64,000 nt of DNA, from NCBI RefSeq assembly GCF_009760915.1, contig NZ_VIDQ01000021.1:34693-98692 (forward strand). Reading direction: 5' to 3'. This stretch comes from Azohydromonas aeria. GTDB lineage: Bacteria > Pseudomonadota > Gammaproteobacteria > Burkholderiales > Burkholderiaceae_C. Below, piece by piece: positions 26,367-35,753 of the stretch. The notes below the pieces were generated by a model. The model saw only the letters and a program-made list of their open reading frames with translations. It was not told the DNA's origin and searched no databases. A program made the position numbers and the translations under genes. Every line of letters begins with the position of its first letter. The stretch's first letter is position 1.

Positions 26367-27484
26367 TTATTGAGGCGGCAGTAATGTTCTTGAAATCTTG
26401 ACGCGCCATGATCCCGCTGTGATGGAAGCAACGGACATGAGATCGCTGTCGCGCGAGGCGCGGCACGAGAGGCGCGCGCAGGTAATCCGGCTGCGCCAGG
26501 CCCAGCACACCTACGACGAGATTGCAGCGCTCACGGGCCTGAGCCGCACAGGCGTGTTCGACATCTGCAAGCGCCATGAGGCCAAGGGTGCCGAGGGACT
26601 GCACGACGCCGAGGGCGGCCGCAAGGTCGGCGAGCATCGCCGGCTCGACGCCAGCCAGGAGGACGAGGTGCAGCGGCTGATCGCCGACAAGACGCCGGAC
26701 CAGTTGAAGATGGTCTACGCACTGTGGACGCGCCAGGCGGTGGCACAGCTCATCGAGCAGCGCTTTGGCGTCCGACTGCCGGTGCGCACGATGGGGCTGT
26801 ACCTCTCGCGCTGGGGCTTCACGCCTCAAAAGCCCATGAAGAAGGCCTACGAGCAGTCGCCCGCGGCCGTACGCAAGTGGCTTGAAGAGGACTACCCCGT
26901 CATCGCCACGCGCGCCAAGGTCGAAGGCGTCGAGATCCACTGGGGTGACGAAAGCGGGCTGCGCAGTGACGACGTGCGTGGGCGCGGCTTTGCTCCCAAG
27001 GGGCAAACGCCGGTGGTGCGCGTCAACAACAAGCGCCATGGCCTGTCGGTCATCTCCACCGTCACCAACCGCGGCCAGATGCGCTGGAAGATCTTCGATG
27101 GCGCGCTCAACGCCGCCATCCTCATCGACTTCCTGCGCCGGCTCGTCAAGGGCGCGTCCAAGAAGATCTTCCTCATCCTGGACAACCTGCGGGTGCACCA
27201 CGCCAAGGCCGTCAAAGCATGGCTGGCCAAACATCACGAGGCCATTGAGGTGTTTTACTTGCCAAGCTACAGCCCCGAGCTCAATCCCGACGAGATGGCC
27301 AACGCGGATCTGAAGCAGGCGGTCACGAAGCTGGCGCCGGCGCGCACGAAGCTGCAACTGGTCAAGGCCACCGCGCAGCACCTGCGTAGCGTGCAGCGCC
27401 AGCCCCACCGCATCCGCAGCTACTTCGAGCACGAGCCGGTTCGCTATGCCGCCTGATTCAAGTTCATTGATGCCGGCTCAATAG
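26367..27484 (+). mobile_element. Complete IS630 family insertion sequence, copy B
   Basis: 1118 bases, with ends TTATTGAGGCGGCAGTAATG and, read inward from the right, CTATTGAGCCGGCATCAATG. TA dinucleotides flank both ends (26365-26366 and 27485-27486). It carries one uninterrupted transposase gene, and its 3' end is the same sequence as the remnant at 18752. Confidence 0.92.
26422..27456 (+). CDS. IS630 family transposase (copy B)
   Basis: A single-frame transposase of about 344 residues. The helix-turn-helix is QHTYDEIAALTGLSRTGVFD, the winged-helix part is RQAVAQLIEQRFGVRLPVRT, and the DDE positions are in IHWGDESGLRSDD, FLILDNLRVHHAK and YSPELNPDEMANADLK. The start was taken at ATG 26422; ATG 26440, eighteen bases downstream in frame, is also possible. 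Gene and element look intact. Confidence 0.9.
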   Translation: MEATDMRSLSREARHERRAQVIRLRQAQHTYDEIAALTGLSRTGVFDICKRHEAKGAEGLHDAEGGRKVGEHRRLDASQEDEVQRLIADKTPDQLKMVYALWTRQAVAQLIEQRFGVRLPVRTMGLYLSRWGFTPQKPMKKAYEQSPAAVRKWLEEDYPVIATRAKVEGVEIHWGDESGLRSDDVRGRGFAPKGQTPVVRVNNKRHGLSVISTVTNRGQMRWKIFDGALNAAILIDFLRRLVKGASKKIFLILDNLRVHHAKAVKAWLAKHHEAIEVFYLPSYSPELNPDEMANADLKQAVTKLAPARTKLQLVKATAQHLRSVQRQPHRIRSYFEHEPVRYAA

Positions 27485-27578
27485 TAAGCTGGCGGCAAAC
27501 GCACGCTGCAAGAAATGCCGCCGGTAGCAGTGCTCAAATTGCAATGCGGCATGCAGCCGCTGTAGAGAGCTCCACGAA

Positions 27579-30500
27579 ATGTCGTACTCAGACTCTGTCC
27601 GCTACAGCCGGGACGGTGACCAGTTCCACTACTACTGGGCCGCCAGGCAATGCCTGCGACTTCTCGACCCGAAATCGCAGCTGGTTGCCGTTAGTATTGA
27701 AGGCGCGTCACCGGAAGAGGCGAATGGCCAAGCGGTCGAGCTGGGCGAAGAAGTCATCGACGTCGGCTTGTACTTTGAGCACGAGGCGTTGGCTCAGGCA
27801 AGCGCGGTGGAGTATTTTCAGCTCAAGCATTCCACGAAGAACCCGAACGAGCCGTGGACTGCCAGCGGCTTAAAAGAGACGATAGAAGCCTTCTCCAAGC
27901 GCTTCAGCAAGTTCTGCGAACTACACCCGGCTGCGCTCGTCAAGGAGAAGTTGAGCTTCACTTTCTTGACCAACCGGCCGGTGGCGCCCGAGGTGGTGCA
28001 GACGATAGACGACCTTGCCCGCAACGGCACTGTTCGCGACCAACGGATTGGCGCGTTGCTGACGGGCTACGCCGAGAAGTCGAACGACATCCCCGGCTTC
28101 TTCTCGCTCTTGCGGGTCCAGGCAGGTCAGCCGGGGCTATGGGACCAGCGTAACTTGCTGTCGCTTAGCACGAACGTCTTCTTGTCCGACCCCGACGCTG
28201 ACGCTGCCGGGCAGATCAAGGAGCTCATTCAGCGGCGCGCGACGTCGGAGGGCATGCTCAACCCGACGGTGCGGCGCCACGACGTGCTGAGCGCCTTCAA
28301 GGTCACCGAGCCGCATCTTTTCCCTGCCCCGTACGAGGCTGCTTCGGCTCCTGGCGAGTTCCGCCGGGAACAGCACGAAGAGCTGCTGCAGACCATCTTG
28401 GATTCCCGCTCTGCGCTCGTCCTCCATGCCGACGGTGGTGTTGGCAAGTCCGTCGTGGCACGCCAGCTGGCCAGTTCGCTGGGGCCTAGCTCGACGTCCT
28501 TGGTCTACGACTGCTTTGGCGACGGCTCGTACCGGCGCCCTGATAAGCGGCGCCACCAGCACGTTGACGCGCTTGTACAAATCGCCAACGAGCTTGCCGC
28601 CAAGGGGCTGTGCTTTCCCCTCATCCCCACCAGTCACCCGGATGTCAAGTTGCTCATGAGAGCGTTTGCTGCTCGCATCGAGCAGGCTGCACGGCTGCTG
28701 CGCGCCAATGATGAGCGGGCAGTGCTGTGCATCATCATCGACGCCGCTGACAACGCGGTCATGGCTGCCCGTGAGCGCAACGAGCTGTCCTTCGTTCGCG
28801 ACCTCATTCGAATGGACGTGCCCGATGGGGTCCGCTTGGTATTCACCGCGCGCACTCACCGGATTGAGATGCTCGACGCAGGGCCTGATGCGCCGCAGGT
28901 GGAGCTGAGGCCGTTTTCACGAGCTGAAACTGCAAGACACCTGCGCCAGTCCTACCCCGATGCAACGGAGGGTGAGGTCGATGAGTTCGCAGTCTTCAGC
29001 AGCCACAACCCGCGGGTTCAGGCTTTCGCACTGGCGCAGAAGCTGTCTTTGCGGGAGATGCTGCGCGAGCTGGGACCAACGCCCACGACAGTTAGCAAGA
29101 CCTTGCACCACCTGCTTGATAAGGCCGTCAAGAGGCTGAAGGATGAGGTTGGAACCGTCGAGGCGCAGCAGGTCGACATCCTGTGCCAATGCCTCGCGGT
29201 CCTGCGCCCTCTGGTGCCGATGTCGGTGCTGTCAGCGGTCTCTCAGTGTCCGCAGTCTGCCATTCGAAGCTTTGCCACTGCCTTGGGCCGCCCGCTCCTG
29301 GTCAAGGGCGAAAGCCTGCACTTCCTCGACGAGCCGTCGGAGACGTGGTTCCAAGAAACGTTCAAGCCTAGCGCCGGCCAGATGGAGCAGCTGCTTGCGC
29401 GCTTGAGACCACTGGCAAGCGAGAGCGGCTACGCCGCGTCGGTGCTGCCATCAATGCTGCTCGACGCCGGGCAGCTCGATGAGCTGGCGGCTCTTGCGCT
29501 TTCCGATGACGGACTACCGCGCGACAACCCGTTGGAGCGCAGGGACGTAGAGCTGCAACGGCTGACCTTCGCGCTCAAGGCGTGCTTGAAAGCAGGCCGA
29601 TACGTTGATGCGGCCAAGCTCGCTTTGCGCGCAGGCGGTGAGTCGGCCGCCGAGACCCGTCAGAACCAACTCCTGCAGGACAACACCGACATCGCAGCGC
29701 AGGTGCTCTCCGTGTCGCGCATCGAGGAGATGGTGTCGCGCCGTACGTTCACATCGACTTGGCTGGGTTCAAATCAGCTCTACTACGCCTGCTTGTTGGC
29801 CGGCCACGCCGAACTGCACGGCGATGCAAGAAGCCGTTTGCGTCTGGCCAGGGATTGGCTCAACGCCTGGGCGAGACGGCGGTCTGAGGGGGACCGACAC
29901 GGCGGCGATGTGACGCGTGACGACTGTGCAGTGTTCACCTTGGCCATCCTCAGCGTGCGAGGCGCCGAGGATGCCGCGCGCTTTCTCAGGGGATGGACAC
30001 CTCGCTCTATCGCGTTCGAGGCGGGCAAGAAGGCCGCCAGTCGGCTCTTCGACCAACTCAACCATGCGGGGGTCGATGCGCTGTTTACGGCCGCTGGCAA
30101 CAACATTTGGCTGATGCTGGCGCTAGCTTTGGAAAGCGCAAAAGTCGGCCACTCGCTGCCTGAGTTACCTCTTGCGCGTCTGCTTCGCTTGCTCAGCAGC
30201 CCTCACGTCAAGCTCGAACTCGATGAGCCCTGGGACAGCCATGGAAGTTTGGTCGACGCCGTAAGCTCAACGATTGTCATCGCAAGGCGCGTCCTTCCCC
30301 TACAGCAGTCCATGTGGGCTGCCGTCGTCAAGAAGTTCTTGCCTGCACAGCCTCCCTATGGGCTGGTTGAGCGCTTTGGCAGGGTTAATGCGCCGCTGCT
30401 CAAAGCGTACGCCCTGTACGACCGGCTCGCGAGCGCCAATCTCACTCTGCGGGACTTAGCCCGGCCTAGCGTGGCAGAGCACATCAGCGCCGAAGGCAAG

Positions 30501-33500
30501 GCACTGCACCATAACAGGGAAGCTGAGCAGTTTTGCAGTGATGTGGGCGCCATCTGGCCCTGGTACAAGTTGTGGGCAGCCTGTATTTGCGACGCCTTAC
30601 CTGATGCCTTCACTTCAGGAGCCGAAGATGCGCTTGCGTTGTTGTCGGGCGCCGACTCGTACCGCACGGGGTTGCGCGACTTTTTGAACGGAGCAGCCGC
30701 GCTCGTATGGCTGGAGGCGCTGCGCGACACGGCCGCCGCAGGCGACACGCATTGGCAGCGCTATCGCGTGTGGTTCGAGAAAGTCCGTAGTGGGTTGTCG
30801 CCGCAAACGCTCACTGAACTGTGCAGAGCGTGCGCGCACAAAGCCGACCACCATGGCCTCGCGCTGGAGCTTGCCTGTCAGGCGTACGAGCGCATCGAGG
30901 GCTTGATCGAAGTGCACGCTGAGGAGCGGGTCACTCAGTACATGCAGCTCGCGCGAGCGGTCTTGCCCATTGACAAGCAAGAGGCATCCGCATACCTCGA
31001 CCGCGCAGTCGAGATTGCAAGCCGCATTGGAGAGGAAAACCTCAGTCGCTGGAGCGCGCTGACGGTGCTTGCAGCTCGCGCCGGAGTACCTGGCTCATCT
31101 CAGCCTGAGCTCGCATACAAGTATTCCCAGGCTGCCGAACTGACCTACTCGTACTCCGAAGATCATTTTGACTGGGGGGCGACACTGCAATCACTGTGCA
31201 GGCTGTGCCCCTCGTCTGCACTAGCCATCACAAGTCGCTGGCGTGACCGCGGCTTCGGCTCCTACGAGCGCGTGCTTGCAATGACCATCGAGGCACTCGT
31301 CGATCAGCGGCAGCTACCACCAAAGGCGCTCGTGGCTTTGCAGGGCATCGAAGCGCAGTGGCTCCATGAGGTGGCATTGGACGACGCCTTGGCCACCGCC
31401 CAAAGCGACTTGGAGCAGCAGCGCTTGCTCACAGTGTGCTACCGGTACGTGCGCGTGCTGGGTGCAAGCAAGGCCCAGTGGCAGAAGTTCGAGGCGCTTG
31501 GCCGTGAGCTGGGCGTGGACCTGCTCGACATCGAGCGGCTCGTTGCGAACACGCCTGAGGCCGAGTCAGTTAGCAGCGTCTCAGAAATCCCGGGCTCGTT
31601 CACCGCGTCAAGCACGGCAGCCAGTGAGCCAGCTGTCCGCAGCGAAGACAGCCCCGCAGACTGGAAGACCTGTTTGGCAGGCGTCAAGACCGACGACGCT
31701 GTGGCCTTAAAGGAGGCATACCAGAAAGCGCGCGCTATTTGCAAAGACTTGAGATTCGAAGATTTCTTGGCTGAGGCGTTGCAGAGCTCGCCTTCGGGCA
31801 AGGCCGCGCTCGTCAAAGCCATCAGCAGCTGGGGTAACTTTGACATCTACATGCTGCGCAGCACTCTTTCAGCAATACCGAGCAGCATGCGCAGGCTGGT
31901 GTCGGTGCGCCAGGCGCTCAAGCAGGCGCTCTTGCAGGTATGCGTACGTGAGCCTTCTCGAATCTCGCAGCGCTCGCGCTGGCCGTTCCTGCCCTTAAAG
32001 GAGCTCGAAAACGAAAGGATTGTTGACAACGTAGAAATCGTAGACGCAGTGCTGAGCGGGTATGTTGACTATGTCGAGCGTGCGGATTCGCCAGAACTGT
32101 TTCAGCTCCTTGAGAGTCTTTCGGCCAAGCTCACGCCCGAGCAAGCAGCACAAGCCTTGGAGTACGGCCTGAACCTGCTGCAAGAAACGCTGGTCGACGA
32201 CAAGGGCGATGGTCCTTGGAGTGCGTCGCTTGTGCCGCCGGCCGAACCACTTCGCGCTCTTGCCGGACACATCTGGTCGGGTCTGGGCTCGCCCCGGTGG
32301 GCCGAGCGCTGGCAGTTCGCGCACGCGGTCAGGTGCGTGGCGGAGCTTGAGTGGAACGAACTGCTTGACGAGCTCGCTGGTTTTGCCAATGCGCGAGCCG
32401 CCGGTCCCTTTGCCGACAGTCGCTTGAAGTTCTACGAGTGGCACGCCCGGCTGTGGCTTGCCATCGGCTTAGCCCGCGCGGCGCTGGAGGTGCATCGGCT
32501 GACACCAGCATGCGTGGCTCTTTTGCGCCAGGAACTGGCCTGCGACCATGTGCTGCTGAGGGGGTTCGCAGCGCAGGCACTCCTTGCTGCAGGATCAGCC
32601 GCGAGCGCTGAAGAGGAGCAAGCCTTGTGTGATGTGAACAAGCCAATGCAGCCTGAATTGCTGGTCGAGGGGTACGCCGGCCCACCGCACGACGAGCCGA
32701 GCGACGAGCCCAAGGCCGTCAAAGACAAGTTCTACTTCGGCATCGACATCGGTCCGCACTGGTTCTCTCCGCTTGGCAACGCCTTCAACATCTCCCAGCG
32801 CTCCGTGGAGCGGCGCGTTCGCGAGGCCAATCAAACTCGCATGGGGGCGCACAGCTTGACCTGGGAGGACGACGCGCGCTACAACCGGGGCGTATTCAGC
32901 CGCGACAGCATGGATACCCACCATCGTCACGGCACGATGCCCACGGCAGACAATCTGCAGACATACCACTCTTACCATGCCATGTTCATGGTCGCGGCTG
33001 ACCTGCTGCGCGAGCGCTCGGTCGTCCATCGCAAAGACAGCCGTGACAACGAGTTCGTTGACTGGCTGGGGAACTATGGCTTGACTCGCCCCAACGGCAT
33101 GTGGGTGAGCGACCTTCGCGACCCGCCTTTCGTGTGGTCTCCCAAGCTTCCGGGCTACTCGGACAGCCAGTGGTATTGGAGCGTGACGCCCGAGCACTTG
33201 GACCGCCAGCTGCTGACTGATCAGCGCAAGTGGGTGCTGTGGGGCCACTGGAGCTTTGGCGAGCGTGGCGACCAAGAAGACGTTACCGTGCGAAGCGCGT
33301 TGACCGATGAGTCTGTCGCGCCCGCACTCATTGCCGCACTACAGACGGCGACCTACCGCCCATTCCTGCCTTCTTCTGACGACACCGGCCGTTTGCATGG
33401 CGAGCAGCGGCTGCTGCGCTTGGATGGCTGGATCGCACACAAAGACAGCAACGTTTGCATTGATGAGCGCGACCCCTGGGGCCAGGGCCTGCGCTATCCG

Positions 33501-33848
33501 CGTGCTGAGCCTGACGAGGCCATTTGCCAAGCAGTGGGACTGACGCTCAGTGCCGACGAGCGCACGTGGACGGCCCCCAATGGGGGTGTGCTTCGCTCGG
33601 AGTCATGGACTCGTATGGTCGGACATGGCCGGGAGCAAACCGCTGTGCCCGGTTATCGGCTCGCAGCCGACGGCAACCTCATCGATGCACTTCTGGCGGC
33701 CCGGCCCGGCCAATGCCTCATCATCAGCATCGATGTACGCCGAAACCCGACCGACGATGCAGCCAAGCGTGACGAGGTCGAGCCTTACCCCTGGCCGTAC
33801 GCGCGCTACTACATGCTGACGCACGATGGAAAAATTAGAACGCTCTGA
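27579..33848 (+). CDS. 2089-residue nuclease-STAND NTPase (Avs-like antiphage candidate)
   Basis: A giant cytosolic protein. Residues about 10-90 look like a Cap4/DUF4297-type dsDNA nuclease: RDGDQFHYYWAARQCLRLLD, a Glu at 41 in VSIEG, an Asp at 61 in EEVIDVGLYF and the QLK of VEYFQLKHS (81-83), a PD-(D/E)xK-like pattern. A STAND-type NTPase follows, with Walker A HADGGVGKSVVARQLA (283-298) and Walker B CIIIDAADN (384-392). Residues about 500-1750 are a long, mostly helical repeat-like sensor region. The last 350 residues are a distinct, Trp-rich domain (WYWSVTPEHLDRQLLTDQRK, WVLWGHWSFGERGDQED). Nuclease plus STAND plus long sensor is the design of AVAST (Avs) proteins, which recognise phage proteins and then cut DNA. 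The next gene overlaps by 23 bases. The type assignment is inference. Confidence 0.78.
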   Translation: MSYSDSVRYSRDGDQFHYYWAARQCLRLLDPKSQLVAVSIEGASPEEANGQAVELGEEVIDVGLYFEHEALAQASAVEYFQLKHSTKNPNEPWTASGLKETIEAFSKRFSKFCELHPAALVKEKLSFTFLTNRPVAPEVVQTIDDLARNGTVRDQRIGALLTGYAEKSNDIPGFFSLLRVQAGQPGLWDQRNLLSLSTNVFLSDPDADAAGQIKELIQRRATSEGMLNPTVRRHDVLSAFKVTEPHLFPAPYEAASAPGEFRREQHEELLQTILDSRSALVLHADGGVGKSVVARQLASSLGPSSTSLVYDCFGDGSYRRPDKRRHQHVDALVQIANELAAKGLCFPLIPTSHPDVKLLMRAFAARIEQAARLLRANDERAVLCIIIDAADNAVMAARERNELSFVRDLIRMDVPDGVRLVFTARTHRIEMLDAGPDAPQVELRPFSRAETARHLRQSYPDATEGEVDEFAVFSSHNPRVQAFALAQKLSLREMLRELGPTPTTVSKTLHHLLDKAVKRLKDEVGTVEAQQVDILCQCLAVLRPLVPMSVLSAVSQCPQSAIRSFATALGRPLLVKGESLHFLDEPSETWFQETFKPSAGQMEQLLARLRPLASESGYAASVLPSMLLDAGQLDELAALALSDDGLPRDNPLERRDVELQRLTFALKACLKAGRYVDAAKLALRAGGESAAETRQNQLLQDNTDIAAQVLSVSRIEEMVSRRTFTSTWLGSNQLYYACLLAGHAELHGDARSRLRLARDWLNAWARRRSEGDRHGGDVTRDDCAVFTLAILSVRGAEDAARFLRGWTPRSIAFEAGKKAASRLFDQLNHAGVDALFTAAGNNIWLMLALALESAKVGHSLPELPLARLLRLLSSPHVKLELDEPWDSHGSLVDAVSSTIVIARRVLPLQQSMWAAVVKKFLPAQPPYGLVERFGRVNAPLLKAYALYDRLASANLTLRDLARPSVAEHISAEGKALHHNREAEQFCSDVGAIWPWYKLWAACICDALPDAFTSGAEDALALLSGADSYRTGLRDFLNGAAALVWLEALRDTAAAGDTHWQRYRVWFEKVRSGLSPQTLTELCRACAHKADHHGLALELACQAYERIEGLIEVHAEERVTQYMQLARAVLPIDKQEASAYLDRAVEIASRIGEENLSRWSALTVLAARAGVPGSSQPELAYKYSQAAELTYSYSEDHFDWGATLQSLCRLCPSSALAITSRWRDRGFGSYERVLAMTIEALVDQRQLPPKALVALQGIEAQWLHEVALDDALATAQSDLEQQRLLTVCYRYVRVLGASKAQWQKFEALGRELGVDLLDIERLVANTPEAESVSSVSEIPGSFTASSTAASEPAVRSEDSPADWKTCLAGVKTDDAVALKEAYQKARAICKDLRFEDFLAEALQSSPSGKAALVKAISSWGNFDIYMLRSTLSAIPSSMRRLVSVRQALKQALLQVCVREPSRISQRSRWPFLPLKELENERIVDNVEIVDAVLSGYVDYVERADSPELFQLLESLSAKLTPEQAAQALEYGLNLLQETLVDDKGDGPWSASLVPPAEPLRALAGHIWSGLGSPRWAERWQFAHAVRCVAELEWNELLDELAGFANARAAGPFADSRLKFYEWHARLWLAIGLARAALEVHRLTPACVALLRQELACDHVLLRGFAAQALLAAGSAASAEEEQALCDVNKPMQPELLVEGYAGPPHDEPSDEPKAVKDKFYFGIDIGPHWFSPLGNAFNISQRSVERRVREANQTRMGAHSLTWEDDARYNRGVFSRDSMDTHHRHGTMPTADNLQTYHSYHAMFMVAADLLRERSVVHRKDSRDNEFVDWLGNYGLTRPNGMWVSDLRDPPFVWSPKLPGYSDSQWYWSVTPEHLDRQLLTDQRKWVLWGHWSFGERGDQEDVTVRSALTDESVAPALIAALQTATYRPFLPSSDDTGRLHGEQRLLRLDGWIAHKDSNVCIDERDPWGQGLRYPRAEPDEAICQAVGLTLSADERTWTAPNGGVLRSESWTRMVGHGREQTAVPGYRLAADGNLIDALLAARPGQCLIISIDVRRNPTDDAAKRDEVEPYPWPYARYYMLTHDGKIRTL

Positions 33849-34533
33849 GGCCCTGCTTGCGCTCGGCAAGCGCTTGGTTAAAACGCTATCCAGCGACGAA
33901 GACCTGATATCAGACTGGATGGCCCACCTCATTGCTGAACGCATGCAAGCAGTGGAGGCGGCCAGTCCCGACCAGCGACCGGCGGCGCAGGAGGCCTGCG
34001 CGCGCGAAATTGTTCGACTCTGGCAACACCGCTACACCGCGCCCGCTGGCGTTAACGCGCTGGCTGACTTGCTGCCGCTGGCACAGACCATTGAGTCCTT
34101 GCAACCAGGCGAGCACCGCTTTCGATATGCGGCTCGCGTGCTCGGTCTTGCTGCAAACGAGAAAGGCGAGAGCCGCTCGGGCTGGCTGGACTTCGCGATG
34201 CAAGCCGACCGCACGGCAAGGGACGTCATCCGCTTCGCTCTGCATCAGGCAGCAGCGGAGGTCACTGACGACGGGGACTTCAAGCGTGCTTTGAACGAGG
34301 CGCTGGGCGCCGAGATGCAAGTGACTTTCGAGCTGCAGCTCATCGAACTGCTTGGGCAGCATCGAGGCGAGCAAGCCGCGAGCCAGCAGCGCGATGACGC
34401 TGCGCGGGCAGACGCAGCGCGCTTGGAGGCTTTTGCCGCTGCGGCCATGCAGGTGGCAGCTGACTTACGTAGCAGTTGCACCGCCGACCCCGACCCACAT
34501 CCTGCAGCACGGCCGGCAGATAAGGACTTGTAG
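33826..34533 (+). CDS. 235-residue partner of the nuclease-STAND protein
   Basis: A soluble, largely helical protein with no family I recognise. Visible segments are DLISDWMAHLIAERMQAVEA, REIVRLWQHRYTAP, WLDFAMQADRTARDVIRFAL and a charged Ala-rich C-terminus (QQRDDAARADAARLEAFAAA) that may form a coiled coil. The ATG at 33826 lies 23 bases inside the end of the large NTPase gene, so the two are translated together and probably act together. It could be a regulator, an adaptor or an inhibitor of the nuclease. An IS66 element starts 287 bases downstream; I see no further gene in that gap. Confidence 0.75.
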   Translation: MEKLERSEALLALGKRLVKTLSSDEDLISDWMAHLIAERMQAVEAASPDQRPAAQEACAREIVRLWQHRYTAPAGVNALADLLPLAQTIESLQPGEHRFRYAARVLGLAANEKGESRSGWLDFAMQADRTARDVIRFALHQAAAEVTDDGDFKRALNEALGAEMQVTFELQLIELLGQHRGEQAASQQRDDAARADAARLEAFAAAAMQVAADLRSSCTADPDPHPAARPADKDL

Positions 34534-34930
34534 TCGGACTCGGTGACCTTCTCGTTGATGCCCGTGACGCCACAGGCTGAAGAAGGTTGTGGCACAAGCC
34601 CTCTCCTTCAGTCGCTTCTGCCGGCATATGCCTCGACCACTCGCAGCTTCCACGCCCATCGCGGGCAAGAGGCTCAGTCTCCCACCCCCAAGTGGTTCTC
34701 CTCAGTACGCTGCCAAGTAGATTCAAAATCGTGGCGCCTCCCAGCCTACATGACTACTTGCAAGGTAAGGGCACGGTGATCTCGTCGTGAGGACAGCAGA
34801 GCCAATCAACTGGCCGTGGGTAAGCGTTGCGGCTGGGCCCTTCTTGGCAGGGCTTGAACCCATGAGCACGATCGCCCGACCGTGCTGACCTTCTCATTTA
34901 CGAGATGTGCACGATCAGGGAAGTGCACAC

Positions 34931-35341
34931 ATGGACAAGCGAGTCATCACGGACAGGGCCCCGCGGCGCCGGCACAGTGCGGCCCTCAAGCGCGAGCTGG
35001 TCGAGCGCAGCCTGCAGCCCGGGGCGTCGGTGGCGGCCCTGGCGCAGGAACATGGCATCAACGCGAACCTGCTCTTCAACTGGCGGCGGCTGCACCTGGA
35101 GCGGCAGGCCGCAGCCCGGCTGCCCGCCGAGCCGGCAACGGTGCTGTTGCCCGTGACGGTGGAGGAGCCGGTCGCCGCATTGGCGGCCCCGCACGCATGC
35201 GCACCGGCAACCCCAACGCCGCGGCGCGCGGGCACGGGCGTCATCGAGGTGGAGATCGGTGCGGCGCTCGTGCGGCTGCGCGGCGTGGTGGACGAGGCCA
35301 GCATGCGCAGCGTGTTGCAGGCGCTGCTGGAGCTGCGGTGA
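34931..35341 (+). CDS. tnpA: IS66 accessory protein TnpA (IS66-2)
   Basis: A 136-residue protein with the IS66 OrfA helix-turn-helix (RRRHSAALKRELVERSLQPG, ASVAALAQEHGINANLLFNW) and C-terminal VIEVEIGAALVRLRG. ATG 34931 is favoured over an upstream in-frame start because it gives the normal length. Only distantly similar to the IS66-1 protein, so the two elements arrived separately. Confidence 0.87.
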   Translation: MDKRVITDRAPRRRHSAALKRELVERSLQPGASVAALAQEHGINANLLFNWRRLHLERQAAARLPAEPATVLLPVTVEEPVAALAAPHACAPATPTPRRAGTGVIEVEIGAALVRLRGVVDEASMRSVLQALLELR

Positions 35342-35685
35342 TCGGGCTGCCAGCCGGGACGCGGGTGTGGCTGGTGGCCGGCCACACCGACATGCGCAAG
35401 GGCTTCGACGGCCTGGCGGCGATGGTGCAGACCGCGCTGGCGAGGAACCCGTTCGAGGGCCATGTCTTCGTCTTCCGCGGCCGCCGCGGCGACATCCTGA
35501 AGGTCTTGTGGTTCGACGGCCAGGGCCTGATGCTGCTGTCCAAGCGGCTCGAACGCGGGCGCTTCGTCTGGCCCCAGGCGACCTCGGGCAGCGTCTCGCT
35601 GACGCCGGCGCAGCTGTCGATGCTGCTGGAGGGCATCGACTGGCGCATGCCGATGCGCACGCACACACCTGAGCTCGCTGCCTGA
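35338..35685 (+). CDS. tnpB: IS66 accessory protein TnpB (IS66-2)
   Basis: A 115-residue IS66 Orf2 protein: WLVAGHTDMRKGFDGLAAMV, VFVFRGRRGDILKVLWFDGQ, LLSKRLERGRFVWPQ. The GTG start overlaps the tnpA stop (GTGA). Confidence 0.88.
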   Translation: MIGLPAGTRVWLVAGHTDMRKGFDGLAAMVQTALARNPFEGHVFVFRGRRGDILKVLWFDGQGLMLLSKRLERGRFVWPQATSGSVSLTPAQLSMLLEGIDWRMPMRTHTPELAA

Positions 35686-35753
35686 GCCGAGCGTGTTGCA
35701 CGCGGCTCACGAGGCGCTGGTCAGCTGCCACGCGGAGCGGCACAGTAGGGCCC

